Shown here piece by piece: positions 34,840 to 43,707 of a stretch of 64,000 nucleotides of DNA. The position numbers and the translations under genes are program-made. The notes under the pieces are model-generated. The model was not told where the DNA came from. It saw only the letters and a program-made list of their open reading frames with translations, and searched no databases. Source of the stretch: Treponema_B putidum (lineage in GTDB: Bacteria; Spirochaetota; Spirochaetia; Treponematales; Treponemataceae); the NCBI RefSeq assembly GCF_007830595.1, contig NZ_VLLD01000008.1. One strand, given 5' to 3'. Within the stretch, counting starts at the first letter, position 1; each line of letters starts with the position of its first letter.

Positions 34840-36453
34840 TTGTTTAGGTTTATCATAAAACGAAAAGTATATTTTGTGCTTTTTTTTGTTTTAAGTGGAA
34901 TCGATTTGTTTTTTACGATGAAGCTTCAACTATGGAAGGGGCAGCTTCTTGATACGGCCTTAGGGAAAACCGCTTATTCACTTTATACCTTGATGCTCTT
35001 GTGTTTAGGAGCGATGGTCTTTGCCTCTTTATTTTCTTATCTTTACAGTCTTGTAAAATCGAAACTTGTGGTAACTGCCGAGGCCGATTTACGGAAAACT
35101 TATTTTGATGCCCTTCTTAAAAAAACGATGGGAGAATATATCAACATCCCTGAAGGAAAAATAAGTGCCGATTATACGGATAAGATAGATGTAATACGTA
35201 CTCAGTATTTTTATGTTTGGACGGCTTTGGCCGACAGTGTCTTGATATTCTCGGTAACGGTAATAACCCTTTTGACAATAAATATACAGGCGGCCATTGT
35301 TACCGTTCTCTTATTAATGATTCCTCTTATTGTTCCGACTGTTTTAAAAAAGATTTTGGCTAAGGTTTCAAAGGAAAAGATGGAGGCAGTCGAAAAACAT
35401 TTTTCAGCCGTGAGAACTTGGTTAAAAGGAATTGATATTATAAAAGTTTTTTCTTGTGAGCAATATATAATTTTCAGATACGATAAGATAAACGAATTTT
35501 TAAGAAAAAAACAAATGGATGCCATAAATGTAAGTTGTCTTGAGATAGGGGTAAGTTTTTTTGTATCGGCTATCGTTAATTTGCTTATGACGGCTTATTG
35601 TGCATATTATGTTTATAAGGGTATTTTTTCTATCGGAGAATTTTATACCATAATGAGCCTAATCGGAATTCTGTCCAGACCAATGTATTGGACAGCGAAT
35701 TTATTAAAGACTTTCTTTTCTTCCCGTCCTGTCCGTGATGCAATGATTGAATTTATAGATGCTAAAACGGAAACAGGCGAAATAGGAAACTTAAACGAAT
35801 TTAACATTGATGCTGTAGGCTTATCGTTTTCATATAATGAAAAGAAGGTTTTAAATAATACCGATTTTACATTTAAGCAAAACGAAAAAATTTTGATCCT
35901 AGGGGAATCGGGCTCAGGAAAGTCTACGATAATGCGGCTCCTTTTGGGAATGTATGCTCCGGATTCCGGTTCGCTTACAATAGGCGGAACTGCTCCGAAA
36001 AAAATAAAAAATATTGCCGATATAATTTCGATTCAGCAACAAGAAGCCTATATCTTTAAAATGAATCTCTTGGATAATTTGTTTTTAGATAAAGACATAA
36101 GCGAAGAAAGAGTAAAAGAGGTTCTTGATTCCTTAGGTTTAAATAAGTACACGCAAGATAAATATTTAAAGGAAACCGTCATAGGGGAAACTTACGGTTT
36201 TTCAGGCGGAGAAAAAAAGCGCATAAGTATTGCAAGAGCTGTTTTGCATAAACGCCCGATAATGATATTCGATGAACCTCTTGCCAATATAGATGATGAA
36301 AATATTGAACGGGTAAAAAAATTAATTTTCGGTATAAAGGATTCTACCGTAATAATTATTTCGCACATTGCAGATGCAGAAACAAAAAAAATGTTTGATC
36401 GAATTTATAAATTTGATACAATTGAAAGGAGATTATATGAAGAAGCTGTCTAA
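34840..36453 (+). CDS. ABC transporter half-molecule (permease-ATPase)
   Basis: The 537-residue protein fuses a six-helix exporter membrane domain (residues 1-300) to a nucleotide-binding domain with Walker A GESGSGKST, signature FSGGEKKR, Walker B IMIFDEPLAN and the switch IISHIAD. Start is a TTG at 34840: AAAGGAGG precedes it at eight bases, and no ATG in frame is near. It overlaps the next half-transporter by 17 bases, so the two probably form a heterodimer. The FSGG signature departs from the usual LSGGQ. Confidence 0.9.
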   Translation: MFRFIIKRKVYFVLFFVLSGIDLFFTMKLQLWKGQLLDTALGKTAYSLYTLMLLCLGAMVFASLFSYLYSLVKSKLVVTAEADLRKTYFDALLKKTMGEYINIPEGKISADYTDKIDVIRTQYFYVWTALADSVLIFSVTVITLLTINIQAAIVTVLLLMIPLIVPTVLKKILAKVSKEKMEAVEKHFSAVRTWLKGIDIIKVFSCEQYIIFRYDKINEFLRKKQMDAINVSCLEIGVSFFVSAIVNLLMTAYCAYYVYKGIFSIGEFYTIMSLIGILSRPMYWTANLLKTFFSSRPVRDAMIEFIDAKTETGEIGNLNEFNIDAVGLSFSYNEKKVLNNTDFTFKQNEKILILGESGSGKSTIMRLLLGMYAPDSGSLTIGGTAPKKIKNIADIISIQQQEAYIFKMNLLDNLFLDKDISEERVKEVLDSLGLNKYTQDKYLKETVIGETYGFSGGEKKRISIARAVLHKRPIMIFDEPLANIDDENIERVKKLIFGIKDSTVIIISHIADAETKKMFDRIYKFDTIERRLYEEAV

Positions 36454-38023
36454 TCTTGAAAAATCGTTTATATTTTTGGCTCTTCTATTTTTAATTTTTT
36501 CGACAGCCGCCGTTACGGCTTTTTCATGGTTAAGCGGAAAAATAGCCGATTCTGCCGTAAGCAAGGATATTGAAAAAATAATTATCTTTGTATCTGCATA
36601 TTTTATTGCAATACTGGTGAGGGGAGGAGCACACGGGCTTTATTCTTATTTTTTCGGAAGATTTAAAACAAACCGTTTAAAACTTTTACGGCAATGTCTT
36701 TTCCATTCTTGGGTAAAAGCCGACTATGAAGAATTCTATAATATTGAAGAAGGAAAGAAAATTTCTTATTATCAACAGCAGCTGCCTTCTCTCGAAGGGA
36801 TATACTATCAATCCTTCTATGGAATGGGACAGATTCTTATGGAAACGGTTTTTGCTTCTGCCTTATTTTTATATGTTAATATAAAATTGGCTATTGCGGG
36901 ACTCTTTTTTATTTTTATTACTTCGATTATTCCTCAAGTTTTTAAAAAACTCTTGGATAAAACTCAATCCGAATCCATAGAAAGCGTAAATGAGCACATG
37001 GGAGAATTTTCCGATTGGTTAAAAGGCTTTGAGGTAATAAAAAATTACGGAAGCGAAGGCCGTTTTCAAAACCTCTTAAATAAATCGGTAGAAAAGCTGG
37101 CAAAAAAACAATTTTCGGTTTCAGCAGCAAATGATGCATCACAGAGTCTTTCATTTTTTGCATCTCAATTAAGTATAATTGCAGTTGCTTTTTACGGCGT
37201 TTATATGATTAATAAAAATGAATTAAGCATAGCGGAGTTTATGATGGCTAACGGCTTGGTTGTACAGCTAAGGTCTCAAGTTTATTATATCTCTATGTAT
37301 GTGAACCGCTTTATTATGAGTAAGGTTACCCTTGAAGGTTATAAGACCTTGATAATTAAGGAACCGGAAGAAGAAAAGATTGAAGCTGAAATTTCTTCAG
37401 GTGATATATCGTTTAATGATGTAAGTTATGCTTATAGTGAATTGCCTGTTCTTCAAAATGTAAATAAAAAATTTACCGATAAGGGAATATACATCATCTA
37501 TGGTGAAAGCGGAAGCGGAAAATCTACGGCGATGAAAATTCTTTTAGGCCTTTTAAAACCTAAAGGCGGAAATGTTTTACTCGATGAAAAGAATATTTAT
37601 TCCATAAAAAACAGGTCAGACTTTATTTCGTTTTTAGCTCAAGAAGCCGTTTTCTTTGATGATAGTCTAAAAAACAATTTAACATTAGGTGAGGATATTG
37701 CAGAAGAAAAAATATTCAGCTTAATGGAAAAATTAGGCTTGAGAAAATTCGCAAATAGCGAAGCCTTAAATATGGACTTTACCCACATCGAAAACAAATT
37801 TTCAGGCGGCGAGTTAAAACGTCTAAGTTTTGTGCGTACCCTCTTGCGGGATACTCCCGTAGTAATTTTCGATGAACCGTTTGCAAACATAGATGCTCAA
37901 AATATAGAAAAAGTCGAAGACCTTATTTTAAGCCTAGATGATAAAAAAGTTTTTATTGTAACCCATCAGCTTAACGAGAAGATCAAAGAAAAAGCAGCTT
38001 CCCTCTGGAAGATAGGAGCTTGA
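36437..38023 (+). CDS. ABC transporter half-molecule, partner of 34840
   Basis: A 528-residue exporter-type half-transporter: membrane domain to about residue 310, then Walker A GESGSGKST, Q-loop AQEAVFFDDSL, signature FSGGELKR and Walker B PVVIFDEPFANIDAQ. The ATG at 36437 follows AAAGGAG within the end of the upstream gene; the longer frame from 36368 is an artefact. No D-loop anomaly is evident. Substrate unknown; the paired genes with a strong promoter and a divergent MATE exporter suggest a drug or peptide export unit. Confidence 0.9.
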   Translation: MKKLSNLEKSFIFLALLFLIFSTAAVTAFSWLSGKIADSAVSKDIEKIIIFVSAYFIAILVRGGAHGLYSYFFGRFKTNRLKLLRQCLFHSWVKADYEEFYNIEEGKKISYYQQQLPSLEGIYYQSFYGMGQILMETVFASALFLYVNIKLAIAGLFFIFITSIIPQVFKKLLDKTQSESIESVNEHMGEFSDWLKGFEVIKNYGSEGRFQNLLNKSVEKLAKKQFSVSAANDASQSLSFFASQLSIIAVAFYGVYMINKNELSIAEFMMANGLVVQLRSQVYYISMYVNRFIMSKVTLEGYKTLIIKEPEEEKIEAEISSGDISFNDVSYAYSELPVLQNVNKKFTDKGIYIIYGESGSGKSTAMKILLGLLKPKGGNVLLDEKNIYSIKNRSDFISFLAQEAVFFDDSLKNNLTLGEDIAEEKIFSLMEKLGLRKFANSEALNMDFTHIENKFSGGELKRLSFVRTLLRDTPVVIFDEPFANIDAQNIEKVEDLILSLDDKKVFIVTHQLNEKIKEKAASLWKIGA

Positions 38024-38040
38024 TGATTTTTGGGTATATA

Positions 38041-38080
38041 GGGCATCTCTAAAAATCTAACAAAGTTTTTAGAGATGCCC
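38041..38080. repeat. 40-base palindrome with a core shared with 19884-19923
   Basis: GGGCATCTCTAAAAATC and GTTTTTAGAGATGCCC flank the loop TAACAAA (16-17-base arms, nearly perfect). The stretch AAAAATCTAACAAAGTTTTT is identical to hairpin 3 at 19884-19923. It lies between converging ABC genes and has no T-run. Confidence 0.85.
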
Positions 38081-38114
38081 ATAATTCGGATTCAGCGGAT
38101 ATTAACCGATTAAA

Positions 38115-39836
38115 CTAATATACCCACTTTTCCGTGGCTGTAGACTTATCAATCATGTTTTTGTACAATTCGGATTTTTGCAAGAGCTCAGCGTGTTTGC
38201 CTTCAGCTTCTATTTTGCCTTCGTTCATCACGATAATTTTATCTGCATTTTCGACCGATTTTAATCTGTGCGAAATGATGATAACTGTTTTATCTTTGAT
38301 GAGCTTATTTAAGCTTTCTTGAATCTTCATTTCGTTTTCGACATCGAGCGACGCACTGATTTCGTCCAAGATGATAATCGGGGCGTTTTTTAAAAAAGCT
38401 CGCGCTATCGAAAGACGCTGGCGCTCTCCGCCTGAAAGACGGCTGCCGTTTTCTCCGACAAAGGTATTCCAGCTTTCGGGCAGAGCTTCGATAAACTCGG
38501 TGCAGTTTGCAAGACGGGCTGCTTCCTTTACTTCCTCATCAGCGGCATTTTTATTTCCGACACGGATATTTTCCATAATCGATGTATTGAATAAACCTAC
38601 GTCTTGGAACACAATCGAAATCTTTTCAAAAAGGCTGTCGGTGTCGATTTTTGCAATGTCCTTTCCGTCTATAAGAATCTGTCCCTTGTTGTAATCATAG
38701 AGGCGAGAAGCCAAACGGAGTACGGTAGTTTTTCCGCAGCCCGAAGGACCTACAAGGGCGGTAACCTGATTTTGTTCGGCGGTAAAAGAAATGCCGTCAA
38801 TAATTTTTTGCCCGTCATTGTAAGAAAACTCAACGTCTTTAAATTCAATACCGTATTTTTGTAAACTTGCAGGTTCTCCTTTTTGTACCGGAGTTTCGCG
38901 CAGCTCATTGATACGTTTAACGCGTGAATCGATGTACATAAGCTCTGCAAGGTTTGCTTCGACGGAGGCAACAGCGTCGATAATTCTTGCTGCTGCAATA
39001 ATGTACCCTATAAAATAAAGGAGAGGGGCGGTTCCGGCTAAATACATTTTTAAACCGAAAAATACCGTTACCCCGACCGAAAACTTGAGTACTGCCATTG
39101 CGATGTTAAGCGGAATCGCTTGATGGGCTTCAACCGATAGATGAAGTTTTTCCGCCTCATCGACATTGCGGTTTAATTTTTCTGCAACCGTATCTGTTCG
39201 GCCGTAGCTTTTAATTTCCTGTTGAAGCTCAATCGCCTCTTGGAAAAATTCGGAACGCTCTCGCTGTTTATTAAAATCGCGTGTTGTTTCCCGTACTTGA
39301 ATCTTCTTTGATAAGATAAGTAAAATAAAACTAATTATAATAGGAACAAAGATACAAAGTCCGAGTCCGGGATGGAATGCAATCATCATTATGCCGATAA
39401 GGGCTAAATAAATTAGCAGTCCTATCGTCTGCGGAATGGCATGACTCAAGGCATGTTCAAGAGTTGCAACGTCTGCCATAACCGCTTGCGACAAGTCGGA
39501 AATATCATGTTTGGAAAAGTAAGCAAGCGGCAGTGCTTTTAAACGGTTGGCAATTTCAACCCTAAGCTCCTTGCATTCTTTAAACGTTACCGTGTATAGC
39601 GTGTCGTAATTTATGTGCAAAAGAATATACATCACCGCTGCAATAACTACAATAATGCCTGTATAAAAGTAAGCGCTTTTAAGCGAACCTTCAAAATAGC
39701 CTTGTAAAAAAAACATAATCAAAAACATCGGCAGGATATAAGCGATATTTGAAAACACTGACCACACCGATGCCCTAACTAAATCCCGAGCTCCATGCTC
39801 GGTAACTCCAAATAATTTTTGTAATTTCTTTTTCAT
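38115..39836 (-). CDS. ABC transporter half-molecule, exporter-like fold
   Basis: 573 residues: membrane domain (HGARDLVRASVWSVFSNIAYILP; six helices), Walker A GPSGCGKTT, Q-loop VFQDVGLFNTS, signature LSGGERQR, Walker B PIIILDEISAS and the H-loop IISHRL. I start at 39836 (MKKKLQ), nine bases after GGAG; the ATG at 39851 lies inside the upstream gene. It is the last gene of the minus-strand cluster, and a partner lies two bases upstream. The N-terminal K/HGARDL motif is shared with the ABC gene at 45796. Confidence 0.9.
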   Translation of the reverse strand: MKKKLQKLFGVTEHGARDLVRASVWSVFSNIAYILPMFLIMFFLQGYFEGSLKSAYFYTGIIVVIAAVMYILLHINYDTLYTVTFKECKELRVEIANRLKALPLAYFSKHDISDLSQAVMADVATLEHALSHAIPQTIGLLIYLALIGIMMIAFHPGLGLCIFVPIIISFILLILSKKIQVRETTRDFNKQRERSEFFQEAIELQQEIKSYGRTDTVAEKLNRNVDEAEKLHLSVEAHQAIPLNIAMAVLKFSVGVTVFFGLKMYLAGTAPLLYFIGYIIAAARIIDAVASVEANLAELMYIDSRVKRINELRETPVQKGEPASLQKYGIEFKDVEFSYNDGQKIIDGISFTAEQNQVTALVGPSGCGKTTVLRLASRLYDYNKGQILIDGKDIAKIDTDSLFEKISIVFQDVGLFNTSIMENIRVGNKNAADEEVKEAARLANCTEFIEALPESWNTFVGENGSRLSGGERQRLSIARAFLKNAPIIILDEISASLDVENEMKIQESLNKLIKDKTVIIISHRLKSVENADKIIVMNEGKIEAEGKHAELLQKSELYKNMIDKSTATEKWVY

Positions 39837-39838
39837 TA

Positions 39839-41575
39839 TCAAAATCTCCATTCATTTGCTTGTGAATATAGCTTTTGTAATCGGCTGTATTTTCCGCCAT
39901 TTGCCATAAGTTCTTTGTCGCTGCCGCGTTCTATTATGTTTCCGTCTTCTACAACCAGAATTTCATCGACGTTTTTAATGGAACTTAATCTATGTGCAAT
40001 CATGATTACCGTTTTATTTTTCATCAAGTTTGAAAAGGCCTGCTGAATTTCGTATTCGTTTTCGGGATCGGCAGCTGCTGAAGCTTCATCCAAGATAATG
40101 ATATCAGCATTTTTTAAAATGGCACGGGCGATTGCAACCCGCTGAATCTCTCCGCCCGATAAATGGACACCCTTGGATCCGATAATTGTATTTTCTCTGT
40201 CTTTGAATTTATCCAAAATATCTTCGCAGCGTGCAAGGCGTAGAGCATCAAGAACTTCTTCCTTACTTGCATCCTTATTTCCCATTTTAACGTTTTCAAA
40301 AATACTGGTTTTAAAAAGTTTAGATGTCTGAAAAACAAAGGCTATATTTTTCATCAAGGCTTGTTTAGAGTATGACGTAATGTTCTTATTTCCTATTAAA
40401 ATCTCGCCTTCATTTATCCTGTAAAAGCCTGAAATAAGTTTTGCGATTGTACTCTTTCCTCCGCCTGATGATCCTACAAGTGCATAGGTTTTGCCGGGCT
40501 CAAGTTTAAAGCTGACATTTTTTAAAATCATTTCTTCATTATAGCCGAATGAAACGTCTTTAAATTCTATATTGAAATTATCGAATTTTTCGTCCGTTCC
40601 ATGTGTTATGTTATCCTTGCTCATTTCGGTAAAAAGAGTTTCCAACTTATCTACAACGCTCTTTGCCTGAAAGTTGTACATGCCTACATACATAACACGC
40701 ATAAACGACCCGAAGAGAACTCCTGCAAAGCAGACATAAAAAATAATTTGCGCAACAATAAGATTTCCATCTGCGCCTTTATTCATAAAGTAAATTGCAG
40801 CTGGAACCGTAAAGGCGGCAAACAAATTGAACAGCACTTGAAACATAACATATGGAATTCGGCAGCTGAGTGTGTACTTATATGCTAAATCCGAATAGTC
40901 GATAATTGCAGTGTAAAATGCCTTGAAGGACTCTACCGTGCTTTTAAAGATTTTTACAACCTGCATACCGCGTACGTATTCAACCGCCTCGCTGTTCATC
41001 CTTTCCAAAGCAGCCATGTACTTTTGCATAAAGTTCTTATTGCCCATCATAAACACCATCTGCACACCGCCGATTACAGCGATGATGCTGAGCAGAATGC
41101 CGAGCTTTACATCTACCATAAAAACAATGATGAACATTAAAATCGGCGTAACAATTGCGGCTACATTGTCTGGAATAAGGTGAGCTACAATCATGTGCGT
41201 TTCTTGCGCATTGTCATCGATGATTTTGCGAATCTTTCCCGAATTGTTTACATCGAAAAAAGCAAAGGACGCATTCATCAAATGTTTGATTGCTTCTTTT
41301 CGCAAATTCGATTCAAGACGGAAACCCAAGACATGCGAAGCCCATAGGGACGCGAAATACACGAACGAGTAACCGAGCATAAGAGCGACAATCACCGTTG
41401 CATAAAACGATCCGTCCGTAACGCTTTTTGTAACCAAAAAGGCATATAAAAACTTCCATAAGTACCAAAATGCTCCCATTTGGCAAGCAACGCCTAAAAA
41501 GGAGCAAATAACTGAAATATACACGCAGTGAATTTTTTCGGGTGTATATTTCAACAATCTTTTGTATGTGTCCAT
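39839..41575 (-). CDS. ABC transporter half-molecule, partner of 38115
   Basis: 578 residues with an exporter-type membrane domain, Walker A GSSGGGKST, signature LSGGEIQR, Walker B IIILDEASAA and H-loop IAHRL. AGGAGG precedes the ATG at 41575. It resembles the gene at 43708 (both start KxLxYxxxK and share the membrane-domain layout), so the two pairs 38115/39839 and 43708/45796 look like duplicates of one heterodimer type. Adjacent, separate half-transporters of this kind include importers of siderophores such as YbtPQ, so direction cannot be read from the fold. Confidence 0.88.
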   Translation of the reverse strand: MDTYKRLLKYTPEKIHCVYISVICSFLGVACQMGAFWYLWKFLYAFLVTKSVTDGSFYATVIVALMLGYSFVYFASLWASHVLGFRLESNLRKEAIKHLMNASFAFFDVNNSGKIRKIIDDNAQETHMIVAHLIPDNVAAIVTPILMFIIVFMVDVKLGILLSIIAVIGGVQMVFMMGNKNFMQKYMAALERMNSEAVEYVRGMQVVKIFKSTVESFKAFYTAIIDYSDLAYKYTLSCRIPYVMFQVLFNLFAAFTVPAAIYFMNKGADGNLIVAQIIFYVCFAGVLFGSFMRVMYVGMYNFQAKSVVDKLETLFTEMSKDNITHGTDEKFDNFNIEFKDVSFGYNEEMILKNVSFKLEPGKTYALVGSSGGGKSTIAKLISGFYRINEGEILIGNKNITSYSKQALMKNIAFVFQTSKLFKTSIFENVKMGNKDASKEEVLDALRLARCEDILDKFKDRENTIIGSKGVHLSGGEIQRVAIARAILKNADIIILDEASAAADPENEYEIQQAFSNLMKNKTVIMIAHRLSSIKNVDEILVVEDGNIIERGSDKELMANGGKYSRLQKLYSQANEWRF

Positions 41576-41593
41576 AAAGACCTCCTATACCGA

Positions 41594-41695
41594 TTAATTA
41601 TGTATTTTTGAGCCCAGTCGTTTTTCCAATCGCCAGTGCGGCGCTTTGCCGTCGTCCGCCCAATATTCATCCATCGAAATAATTTTATCGTTCAT
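41594..41695 (-). CDS. 33-residue ORF, doubtful small gene
   Basis: ATG at 41695, ten bases after GGAG: MNDKIISMDEYWADDGKAPH followed by WRLEKRLGSKIHN. It lies between the hydrolase (overlapping its stop region by about five bases) and the ABC gene. G+C content is higher than that of the following ABC gene, matching the hydrolase. It may be a remnant of a larger acquired gene or a real peptide; no family recognised. Confidence 0.3.
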   Translation of the reverse strand: MNDKIISMDEYWADDGKAPHWRLEKRLGSKIHN

Positions 41696-41699
41696 AGTT

Positions 41700-42626
41700 T
41701 TAATTCTCCGAAAATATTTTGTTTATAAACGATACGATCGCTTCTTCAAGCTGACCGATGCCCGGCTGTTCAATCGGAAAGTGCTCGGCGTTTTCAAGTA
41801 CGCACAGTTCTTTCGCACCCCGTATGCGGTCGAAAAACAGGCGGCTTATCCGCTCCGGTGTCCAGCGGTCTTTTTCGGGATGGCAAAGCAAAAGCGGAAG
41901 TCCGAACGCCTCAGGCTCTGCGGCGGGAACGCTTTCCATCATGGAACATAAAAAACCCAAGTACACGGAGGAACCCGCGCCTCTTTTGTCCCGCAGCAGC
42001 AAAGACAGGATCCGCTCGTCGTTGACGATTGTCTTCATATTCGTTACCGTTCTTACCGGAATCTTTAAACGCCGAATGAAGCGGGGAATAAAGGGCAAAA
42101 GCGGTAAGGCGATATGCGCCTGCACTTTGTTCTTTGCCGAATATTCGCGCACTTCTTTGAATCGGTTGTCCAACAAGGTCGTAACGATGACACCCGACAC
42201 GCCGCGTACCAAACAAGCGATGTTGTATGCGAGCATGCCGCCGGCGCTCAAACCCAGCACAAAAAGCTTTTTACAGCACGGCAACTCCCGCCGAACGATA
42301 TAAACGCCCGCATCAATCCACGTGGTGTATGTAGGCACGCCCTCGTATTCGGTATAGCCGTAGCCGGGCAAATCGGGGCATACAATCTTATAGCCGAGAC
42401 GCGCCAAAGGAACGGCGATAAACGACAAAAGCCGGCCGTTACCGCCGACACCGTGGAACAGCACGAGTGTAATACCGTTGTTGTTTTGTTCGTTGTACAC
42501 ATCGAGATGAATGTCCGCAGCGCCGAATGAACTGAAAGTTTCGGCCGGTGCGCAGCAAGAGCCGATCCTGTTGCGTTCGGGTAAAAACGCTTGCAGTTTT
42601 TTCCATGTGTTATCATTCGTGTACAC
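41700..42626 (-). CDS. Alpha/beta hydrolase
   Basis: A 308-residue alpha/beta hydrolase: oxyanion region LVLFHGVGGNGRLLSF, nucleophile elbow GLSAGG, and a C-terminal histidine in ENAEHFPIEQ. The start codon is GTG at 42626, six bases after AAAGGAG. The gene is much richer in G+C than its neighbours: three sampled lines give 58, 50 and 55 percent, against 28 percent for a line of the adjacent ABC gene. That suggests transfer from a higher-G+C donor. Its place in a transporter cluster would fit release of a substrate from an ester or lactone, but this is inference. Confidence 0.83.
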   Translation of the reverse strand: MYTNDNTWKKLQAFLPERNRIGSCCAPAETFSSFGAADIHLDVYNEQNNNGITLVLFHGVGGNGRLLSFIAVPLARLGYKIVCPDLPGYGYTEYEGVPTYTTWIDAGVYIVRRELPCCKKLFVLGLSAGGMLAYNIACLVRGVSGVIVTTLLDNRFKEVREYSAKNKVQAHIALPLLPFIPRFIRRLKIPVRTVTNMKTIVNDERILSLLLRDKRGAGSSVYLGFLCSMMESVPAAEPEAFGLPLLLCHPEKDRWTPERISRLFFDRIRGAKELCVLENAEHFPIEQPGIGQLEEAIVSFINKIFSEN

Positions 42627-42657
42627 AAGGTACTCCTTTATTCAACAGTTCCACACC

Positions 42658-42795
42658 TCAAGCCCTCTTGTTTTCAAAGAACTCCAGCCAATGCCCGTCG
42701 GGATCTTCGAAGGTCAGCAGTTTGCCGTAAGATTCTTCTCTGACGCCTCCGATCAATTTGACGCCGAGAGAAACCAAATGCCGCCGGATTCGCGT
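42658..42795 (-). pseudogene. 3' remnant of a VOC/glyoxalase-family gene
   Basis: In the minus frame ending at the TGA at 42658-42660 the sequence reads HLVSLGVKLIGGVREESYGK then LLTFEDPDGHWLEFFENKRA, the typical C-terminal module of glyoxalase/bleomycin-resistance proteins (FEDPDGHWLEFFE metal-site motif). No start or N-terminal half is present: upstream the sequence runs into the TetR gene. G+C is high, as in the adjacent hydrolase. Confidence 0.75.
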
Positions 42796-42828
42796 CTTGA
42801 TATGTTTTGTCTTGTTTTTCCATCTCCG

Positions 42829-43482
42829 TTATTCCTTCACTTGTTCCATCCAATATTGTTTCCAGCCGGCACAATGGTATACATTAAAGTCGAGCACATA
42901 TTTCACCGCTTCCGATTTTTTCAAATTATGATAAAAGATCTCTTTTAAATTTTCAAAATGGGATGTTACCATGACATGAATAAAAAACCGTATACGGCGC
43001 GACATTTTAACGCCGTCGAGTTTTAATAATTGAAAGGTATCTTTTTCAGTTATATCGATTGCCTTATCGAAAATATGCTCGTAAGAACTTCCCTTCGAAC
43101 AGCAGACAATCAATTTCATCGCATCCCAATTATCGTAAAAAAAATCTATCATTCGCAAGAACCGATGTTGCGATAGTTCCGTAATTGCGGAAAGGTCGCT
43201 CGTTTTCATACCGAAGTTCTGCGATTCAAGAAGATCGCTGTGTGCCATGGTGTTCAATAACTCATCAAATACGCCGCTTACAAGAGCTTCGAATATGCAG
43301 TCCTTATTATCAAAAAGGTTATACAGCGCCCCTGTCGTAACCCCCGCCTTTTCTGCAATGGCACGCACGTTAGTATCTGCAAAGCCGTTGGTAAAAAACT
43401 CCTGTTTTGCAGCGCGTAAAATCTTTGCCCGTGTGTTTAGCTCATCCTTATCGGCTAATATTTTTCCTTTATAGTTGTTCAT
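42829..43482 (-). CDS. TetR/AcrR-family regulator
   Basis: 217 residues. The N-terminal DNA-binding domain is clear: RAKILRAAKQEFFTNGFADTNVRAIAEKAGVTTGALYNLFDNKD with the helix-turn-helix in VRAIAEKAGVTTGALYNLF. The C-terminal ligand-binding part is variable. I start at 43482 (MNNYKGK); the longer frame begins at a TTG without support. A TTGACA-N17-TAACAT promoter lies just upstream, so it may be transcribed on its own with the hydrolase and ABC genes downstream. It is a natural repressor candidate for the cluster. Confidence 0.88.
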   Translation of the reverse strand: MNNYKGKILADKDELNTRAKILRAAKQEFFTNGFADTNVRAIAEKAGVTTGALYNLFDNKDCIFEALVSGVFDELLNTMAHSDLLESQNFGMKTSDLSAITELSQHRFLRMIDFFYDNWDAMKLIVCCSKGSSYEHIFDKAIDITEKDTFQLLKLDGVKMSRRIRFFIHVMVTSHFENLKEIFYHNLKKSEAVKYVLDFNVYHCAGWKQYWMEQVKE

Positions 43483-43514
43483 ATTTGTAATAACTATTCT
43501 ACTAATTAAGAACA

Positions 43515-43543
43515 ATGTTACTAAAAAGAACTAAAAATGTCAA
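43515..43543 (-). promoter_or_regulatory. Promoter of the TetR gene
   Basis: TTGACA (43543-43538), 17-base spacer, TAACAT (43520-43515) on the minus strand. The stretch between 43490 and 43530 also holds loosely symmetric GTAAC/GTTAC sequences that might be an operator. Confidence 0.6.
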
Positions 43544-43555
43544 GCAGGGGTTACT

Positions 43556-43705
43556 ATTATCATCGCAGTGCAGGAACCATAAATGGGATAAGCCTTGCCG
43601 GTTCAATGAAGTGAGCCGATTCTCCCAGTAGTATAGTTCCTGCAAATCAGTTAAACCGCGGACATCAAGCGAGACAAGCTCATTGCTGCAGCAGTTCAGC
43701 TTAGT
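43556..43705 (-). pseudogene. Leucine-rich-repeat gene remnant
   Basis: The minus frame reads TKLNCCSNELVSLDVRGLTD, LQELYYWENRLTSLNRQGLS and HLWFLHCDDN: two to three LRR units (NxLxxLxVxGLxxLxxLxCxxN) like those of the lipoprotein at 52593. It has no start or signal peptide; upstream the frame overlaps the end of the ABC gene, and it ends just before the TetR gene. Confidence 0.7.
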
Positions 43706-43707
43706 AA

